NCBI GenBank assembly: GCA_036269455.1
Contig: DATARS010000207.1
Coordinates: 1-10,522 of the forward strand
Source of the DNA: CF-96 sp036269455
GTDB taxonomy: Bacteria > Chloroflexota > Dormibacteria > Aeolococcales > Aeolococcaceae
Length of the DNA stretch: 10,522 nucleotides
Direction of reading: 5' to 3'
The position numbers and the translations under genes were made by a program. Shown here piece after piece: positions 6,527-10,522 of this stretch (the first letter of the stretch is position 1; every line of letters starts with the position of its first letter). A model generated the notes under the pieces. The model saw only the letters and a program-made list of their open reading frames with translations, ran no database searches and had not been told where the DNA came from.

Positions 6527-7663
6527 GGCGGGGCGGCGCTCGGCTCCCCCGCCGAGCAGGCGGGCGGGGCGCAGCGCGCTCGCGTCGACCCCCTGAGCGG
6601 CCAGGTCGGTGGGGACCGGCTCGCCGCGCACCGCCGCCGCCGCAAGCCGGGCCAGCGCCGGCGACATCTGCAGGCCGTAGCCGCCCTGGCCGGCCATCCA
6701 GATGAAGCCCTCGGCGCCGTCGACGTGTCCGACCACGGGCTCGCCATCGGCGGAGAACGAGCGCAGGCCGGCCCAGGCGGTGGCCACGCTGCGCAGCCCC
6801 AGCGTGGTCATGGCGTTGACCGCCTCGATCGCGCGGGCGATCTCCATCTCGTCGGGGCGGGCGTCGTGGGCGTCGACCGGGGTCGCGTCGGCGGGCGAGA
6901 CCAGCACCGACTCGCCCTCGCCGCGGAAGTAGAAGCTCTCGTCGGCGGCGATCACGAAGGGCCATCCCGCCGGCGATCCGGTCGCGCGGCAGCGGGAGAG
7001 GAAGATGGTCCTCCGCCGTGGCTGGATGCCCAGCCCGGCCAGCCCGGCGAGCCGGGCGACCGGGTCGGCCCAGGCGCCGGCGGCGTCGACCACGACCGCG
7101 GCCTCCACCGTCGTCGTCCCCGCCTCGAGCGTCCATCCGCCCGGCCGGCGGCGGAGGGCGTGGAGGCGGTCGCCGAGCAGGATGCGCCCGCCCCGCGCCC
7201 GCAGCCGGGCGGCGAAGGCGGCGAGGAGCGCGGCGACGTCGAGGTCGGCGGCGGTCTCGTCGATGGCGGCGGCGGCGAGCACGCCGGCGCGCAGCGCCGG
7301 GCAGAGCGCCAGCGCGCCGGCCACCGGCAGCTCGCGGGTGGCGCCGCCGGCCTGGGCGGCGAGCAGCGCCCGCAGCCGCGGCTCCGACGCCGCGCTCGCC
7401 ACATAGACGACCGCGCGGGGGTGCAGCAGCGGCCGCCCGGCCTCCTCACCGAGCTCCGCGAACCCGGCGAGGCTGGCGGCGGTGAGCCGGCGCACCATCG
7501 GCGGGCCGTAGCTCGGCACGTAGGATGCGGCGGAGCGCCCGGTGGCGTGCAGGCCCGGCTCGCGCTCGGCCTCGAGGACCACCACGGTGCGGTCGAGGGC
7601 GAGCTCCGAGGCGATCGAGATCCCGGCGATCCCGCCGCCGATCACCGCCACGTCGGCGTGCAT
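6524..7663 (-). CDS. DauA-like FAD-dependent D-amino acid dehydrogenase
   Basis: A 379-aa DAO-family flavoprotein with the Rossmann motif GGGIAG (9-14). It resembles Pseudomonas D-arginine dehydrogenase (DauA) along its whole length, from memory: HATGRSAASY (39-48), IQPRRRT (213-219), DESFYF (241-246), ATPVDAHD (260-267), AWAGLRSF (296-303) and GQGGYGLQ (325-332). DauA residues that hold the amino acid backbone are kept: Tyr52 (Tyr53), Arg218 (Arg222), Tyr245 (Tyr249), Arg301 (Arg305) and Gly328 (Gly332). Side-chain pocket residues differ: Glu87, which binds the guanidinium, is Val85; His48 is Ser47; Thr50 is Val49. A D-amino acid or related amine other than arginine is therefore more likely. 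DauA is a dehydrogenase with little O2 reactivity, which fits the ETF gene directly upstream. The gene starts at the ATG at 7663, overlapping the ETF stop as TGATG, and its stop overlaps the next start in the same way. Confidence 0.88.
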   Translation of the reverse strand: MHADVAVIGGGIAGISIASELALDRTVVVLEAEREPGLHATGRSAASYVPSYGPPMVRRLTAASLAGFAELGEEAGRPLLHPRAVVYVASAASEPRLRALLAAQAGGATRELPVAGALALCPALRAGVLAAAAIDETAADLDVAALLAAFAARLRARGGRILLGDRLHALRRRPGGWTLEAGTTTVEAAVVVDAAGAWADPVARLAGLAGLGIQPRRRTIFLSRCRATGSPAGWPFVIAADESFYFRGEGESVLVSPADATPVDAHDARPDEMEIARAIEAVNAMTTLGLRSVATAWAGLRSFSADGEPVVGHVDGAEGFIWMAGQGGYGLQMSPALARLAAAAVRGEPVPTDLAAQGVDASALRPARLLGGGAERRPA

Positions 7664-7665
7664 CA
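7661..7665 (-). promoter_or_regulatory. TGATG stop/start overlap between ETF and DauA-like genes
   Basis: The stop of the fused ETF gene and the start of the flavoenzyme gene share one base, with only a weak AGCAGG upstream. This points to coupled synthesis of the two proteins in similar amounts, as expected for electron donor and acceptor. Confidence 0.75.
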
Positions 7666-9486
7666 GCCTGCTCGGCGCTCCGCCGGGCGGCCTGCGCCGA
7701 GAGCGCGGGCGAGCGCGGGGACCACCTCCTCCCAGGACGCGACCAGGGCGATGTCCGCCGCCTCGTGAATCGGCGCCGCGGGGTCGGGATTGACGGCGAG
7801 CACGGTGCCCGCGCCGCGGGTGCCGGCGACGTGGTTGAACTTGCCGGCGACGCCGAGGCCGATGTACAGCCGGGGCGAGATGCTCAGCCCGGTGATGCCC
7901 ACCTGGCGCGAGCGCGGCAGCCAGGCCCGGTCGGTCACCCGGCGGGTCGCCGCGAGCTCGGCGCCGAGCACCTCGAGCAGCGGGCGCAGCGCGGGGTAGC
8001 CCTCGGGGGGCACGCCGCCGCCGACGCAGACGACCGTCTCGGCACGGGCCAGGGCGTCGGGATCGTCGTCGCGCTGGTGGCCGGTGCGGAGGATGCGTCC
8101 CCGGGCGGTGGCGGTGAGCACCGGTTCGACCCGGGCGAGCGAGCCGGCGCGCGGGGTGAGCAGGGGAAGGCTGCCGGGGCGCACCGTCGCCAGCTGGGTC
8201 GGTGAGCCGGAGGTGATCGCCGCCACCAGGCTGCCGCCGAAGGCGGGCTTCCACCCGACCAGGCGGCCGTCCTCGACGTCGAGGTCGACGGCGTCGCCGA
8301 TCAGGCCGGCGCCGAGGCGGGCGGCGATTCGCGAGCCCACCTCGCGCCCCCACATCGTCGCGGGGAGCAGCAGCGCCCAGGGGACGCGAGCGGCGCACCA
8401 GGCGGCGGCGGCGGCGGCGACGTCCTCCTCGACGGCGGCGCCGTGGACGAGCGCCATGCAGTCGGCGCCCCAGGTGGCCGAGTCCGGGGCGACGCCGTCG
8501 ACACCGAGGACCAGCACCTCGCCGCCGATCTCGCCGGCGAGGCGGGCGGCGGTCCCGAGCAGCTCACGGGTGGCCCGGGGCCGGCCGGGGTCGGAGAGGA
8601 CCGCGACGCAGGGACCGCCGGCTCCGGGGGCGCTCGCGGGCACGGCGCCGTGGTCGGACCAGCCGCCGGACTCGAGCGCCCGGCGCTCCTCGAGGGTCGC
8701 CACGGCGCGGCGGACCTGCTCGGGCACGGGGCCCTCGAGGCGCAGGCGGAGGCGCTCGGCGGCGAGGTGACGGACCCGCCCCACCCGGGTCGGGCTGCCC
8801 GCCTCGCCCCAGGGGCCGGACCCGAGGGCGGCGGCGTCGAGGCGCCGGATGCGCTCGGCGGCGACCGCGGCGCGGTCCTCGGGCGGCATCTTGCAGGGCT
8901 CACAGAGCCGTTCGGCGCAGGAGATCACCGCCGGGAGCGCGGCCTCCATCGTGGTGCTGCCGTCGTCGGTTTCGCAGCGGACCCGCAGCCGCCCGGCCTC
9001 GACGCCGAGCTCGCGAACGGCGGCGAGCAGGGGGAGGTCGAGGAGCTCGGCGAGCTCGGCGGGGACCTGGGCGGTGTCGGAGTCGACCGAGTTGCGCCCG
9101 CAGATCACCACGTCGACGTCGCCGAGGAGCGCGATCGCCGCGGCCAGCGCGCGCGCGGTCGCCAGGGTGTCGCTGCCGGCGAGGGCGGGGTCGGTGACGA
9201 GCACGCCGCGGTCCGCTCCCCCGGCGATCGCCTCGCGCAGGCAGTCCTCGGCGGAGGGCGGCCCCAGGGTGATCACCGTGCAGGAGCCGCCGCCCGCGGC
9301 CAGCCGCACCCCGGTGGTGACGGCGCGGCGGCAGTAGGGGTTCATCTCCGGCTCGAGGCCCGCGCGGACCAGGCGGCCGTCCTCCCCGAGCGCCATCGCC
9401 TCGAAGCGGGGCACCTGTTTGACCAGAACGGCCACCCGCAGCCCCGCGGGGCGTTCGGCCTCGGTCACTGGGTCCACGCCACCCAC
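7663..9486 (-). CDS. Electron transfer flavoprotein, beta and alpha subunits fused in one chain
   Basis: A 607-aa single-chain ETF, about the sum of a beta (~255) and an alpha (~320) subunit, which are usually separate genes. Beta half (about 16-250): VAVLVKQVP at 18-26, MNPY at 48-51, GSDTLATARAL at 104-114 and GRNSVDSDTAQ at 130-140, the nucleotide-binding loop. A linker follows at about 255-290. Alpha half (291-600): N-terminal domain, then the FAD domain with TRRVTD (514-519), QVGITG (528-533), KFNHVAG (549-555), VNPDP (565-569) and AADIA (576-580). Arg515, Thr532 and His552 match, from memory, human ETFA Arg249, Thr266 and His286, so FAD binding looks intact. Cys190, Cys195 and Cys198 cluster at the beta C-terminus. 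ETF carries electrons from flavin dehydrogenases to ETF-quinone oxidoreductase; whether it bifurcates is not evident. The start is uncertain: GTGs at 9486, 9477 and 9468 are all possible, and 9486 has AAGG 8 bases upstream. It is coupled to the next gene. Confidence 0.9.
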   Translation of the reverse strand: MGGVDPVTEAERPAGLRVAVLVKQVPRFEAMALGEDGRLVRAGLEPEMNPYCRRAVTTGVRLAAGGGSCTVITLGPPSAEDCLREAIAGGADRGVLVTDPALAGSDTLATARALAAAIALLGDVDVVICGRNSVDSDTAQVPAELAELLDLPLLAAVRELGVEAGRLRVRCETDDGSTTMEAALPAVISCAERLCEPCKMPPEDRAAVAAERIRRLDAAALGSGPWGEAGSPTRVGRVRHLAAERLRLRLEGPVPEQVRRAVATLEERRALESGGWSDHGAVPASAPGAGGPCVAVLSDPGRPRATRELLGTAARLAGEIGGEVLVLGVDGVAPDSATWGADCMALVHGAAVEEDVAAAAAAWCAARVPWALLLPATMWGREVGSRIAARLGAGLIGDAVDLDVEDGRLVGWKPAFGGSLVAAITSGSPTQLATVRPGSLPLLTPRAGSLARVEPVLTATARGRILRTGHQRDDDPDALARAETVVCVGGGVPPEGYPALRPLLEVLGAELAATRRVTDRAWLPRSRQVGITGLSISPRLYIGLGVAGKFNHVAGTRGAGTVLAVNPDPAAPIHEAADIALVASWEEVVPALARALGAGRPAERRAG

Positions 9487-9501
9487 ATTACCCGCCTTGG
9501 A

Positions 9502-10522
9502 TCAGGCTCCGCGGCGGCTTGATCGGACCGTGACCGCGCCGATGGCGACGGCGAGCAGGACCAGGGCGCCGAGCGCCAGCCGCAGCAGGGTGTGCGAGCC
9601 GTCGGGGGCGTCCGTGTTCACGGTGAAGTCGGCCGCGAAGGGGTTGGAGCTGTGGTGGGTCTGGAGCAGGAGGCTGTCCACCTCCTGGTAGGCGGAGTAG
9701 ACCGCGTCCGTCGTCGGGGCGGTGAGCAGGATGCGGTCGACCCTCCCGGCGCCGGAGACCAGCCCCTGGGCGGTGGTGATCGGCACCACGGTGACGTCGT
9801 CGAGGCCCGAGGACCCGCTCGCCGGCGGGCTGAGGACGGCGGCGACGGTCAGGGGGGTGGCCCGGATCTGCACGGTCTTGCCGACGGCGTTGCCGCCGGG
9901 GAAGAGCGCGTCCGCGATGAAGCTGCCGAGCACCACGACCCGGGCGCCGGAGGTGACCTGGGCGGCGGTCAGCGGGGTGCCCTGGGCGAGCGCACGGTGC
10001 ATCACCGCCATCCAGCCGGCGGTCGATCCGGTCAGCGTCGTCGTCGCCCGGTGGCCGCCCGCGGTGACCGTCTCGCCTCCGCTCTGGACGATCGGGGCAA
10101 CCGCGTTGGCGTCCGGCACCACGGTGGAATCGGCGAGGGCGGCGGCGTCCGCCATGGTGAGGGTGCCGGCGCCGCCCGATCGGGGCAGGACGGTGACGAG
10201 GTCGGCCGGCCCGGCCGGGGTCGAGCCCCGCAGGCTGAGCAGCAGGCCGGCGAGCGACGCCACCGCGACGATGGTGCAGGCGGCGACGATGGCACGGATG
10301 CGCCGCGGGGTCAGCCGGACCCGCGGGCGGGGCCGGCGGCGCGGGACCGAATCGATCACCCGGGCGGCGGCGGGGAGGTCGGCCGGGGTGACGACGACCA
10401 TCCGGGGGGCGGGCGGCGCCGGGGGCGCGATCAGCTCGACCTCGGGCGCGGGTGCGGGTGCGGGCCGGGGCGCCCGTGGCGCTCGCGGGGCGCGCGGGGC
10501 GCGCGGGGTGGTGGCGCGCGTC
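9502..10522 (-). CDS. MacB-type periplasmic core domain membrane protein, 5' end beyond the window
   Basis: Partial. The frame is open to the right edge. The ATG at 10401 (299 aa to the stop) lacks a ribosome site and the upstream codons look coding, so the true start probably lies outside. From that ATG: a Pro/Arg-rich cytoplasmic lead, a membrane helix at about 36-57, an extracytoplasmic domain at 58-270 and a second helix at about 273-292 with a short basic tail. The middle resembles the MacB/FtsX periplasmic core domain: APIVQ (102-106), a central TLTGST (122-127), VVVLGSFIADALF (155-167), VGKTVQI (173-179) and a late DDVTVVP (201-207). Unlike ABC permeases of this class it ends after one helix, so the usual four-helix FtsX permease part is missing. 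An ABC ATPase could precede it off the edge, but this cannot be seen. It may be an accessory or truncated permease. Its stop lies 15 bases before the ETF start, so co-transcription is possible although the functions look unrelated. Confidence 0.7.
   Translation of the reverse strand, partial: TRATTPRAPRAPRAPRAPRPAPAPAPEVELIAPPAPPAPRMVVVTPADLPAAARVIDSVPRRRPRPRVRLTPRRIRAIVAACTIVAVASLAGLLLSLRGSTPAGPADLVTVLPRSGGAGTLTMADAAALADSTVVPDANAVAPIVQSGGETVTAGGHRATTTLTGSTAGWMAVMHRALAQGTPLTAAQVTSGARVVVLGSFIADALFPGGNAVGKTVQIRATPLTVAAVLSPPASGSSGLDDVTVVPITTAQGLVSGAGRVDRILLTAPTTDAVYSAYQEVDSLLLQTHHSSNPFAADFTVNTDAPDGSHTLLRLALGALVLLAVAIGAVTVRSSRRGA
10448..10504. repeat. Short tandem repeats encoding a Pro/Ala/Arg-rich linker
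   Basis: GCGGGT repeats at 10448-10465 (third copy ends GCGGGC) encode Pro-Ala pairs on the minus strand. GGGGCGCGC repeats at 10487-10495 and 10496-10504, with a diverged copy at 10478-10486, encode Ala-Pro-Arg triplets. They fall in the open frame upstream of the 10401 ATG of the membrane protein and read as a flexible, basic cytoplasmic linker. Confidence 0.6.

Noticed and set aside
3798..6596. A 932-codon open frame on the plus strand
   Set aside because: It spans four minus-strand genes with clear catalytic motifs, has no ribosome site matching its start, and is a low-complexity Arg/Gly/Ala/Val shadow.
5478..7136. A longer 552-aa version of the MSOX-like protein
   Set aside because: The extra N-terminal part is out-of-frame translation of the DauA-like gene. 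The Rossmann motif starts right after the ATG at 6524, at the TGATG overlap.
6524..8398. A longer 624-aa version of the DauA-like protein
   Set aside because: The first 245 residues are an Arg/Pro-rich shadow of the ETF gene; the flavin motif begins immediately after the ATG at 7663.
9465..9488. A seven-codon mini-ORF with two Trp codons before the ETF, whose stop overlaps the GTG at 9468
   Set aside because: Too short to judge, with no ribosome site and no attenuator-like hairpins after it; it is most likely chance.
1..10522. tRNA or rRNA genes, CRISPR arrays, insertion sequences
   Set aside because: No repeat-spacer pattern, transposase motif, terminal inverted repeats with target duplication, or tRNA T-loop/anticodon arrangement was seen on either strand.

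Overview
The window comes from a very GC-rich bacterium. GTG starts are common, Shine-Dalgarno sites of the AGGAGG type are clear, and the genes are tightly packed. A mycothiol-dependent-type DinB enzyme and actinobacterial-style acyl-CoA dehydrogenase motifs point to Actinomycetota or a similar high-GC lineage such as Dormibacterota/Chloroflexota. The sequence alone does not settle which.

Layout. Positions 1-509 hold no convincing gene. They carry a run of strong inverted repeats (72-264) and a near-perfect operator-like palindrome (450-470) that overlaps a TATGAT box. A short plus-strand unit follows: an 83-aa helical protein of unknown function (510-761), then a 644-aa acyl-CoA dehydrogenase with a C-terminal extension (781-2715). 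A 16-bp-stem hairpin (2732-2774) sits between the stop codons of this unit and of the convergent minus-strand block, and probably terminates both.

The minus-strand block fills the rest. Read from the right edge (5' to 3') it encodes: a MacB-type periplasmic-core membrane protein, cut off by the window edge; a single-chain electron transfer flavoprotein (ETF) with beta and alpha subunits fused; a D-arginine-dehydrogenase-like FAD enzyme; a monomeric-sarcosine-oxidase-like FAD enzyme; an alpha/beta hydrolase; a mycothiol-dependent maleylpyruvate isomerase-like protein; and an enoyl-CoA isomerase/hydratase. Junctions are short. Two successive ones (ETF to DauA-like, DauA-like to MSOX-like) are the same TGATG stop/start overlap, so these three proteins are very probably made together.

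Working model (inference). The fused ETF accepts electrons from amine or amino-acid dehydrogenation by its coupled flavoenzymes, and perhaps from the acyl-CoA dehydrogenase of the convergent unit, and passes them to the respiratory chain. The enoyl-CoA isomerase and acyl-CoA dehydrogenase add a beta-oxidation flavour. The most unusual items are the fused ETF coupled to two different DAO-family enzymes, the altered substrate pocket of the DauA-like enzyme, and the hairpin-rich leader at 72-264.
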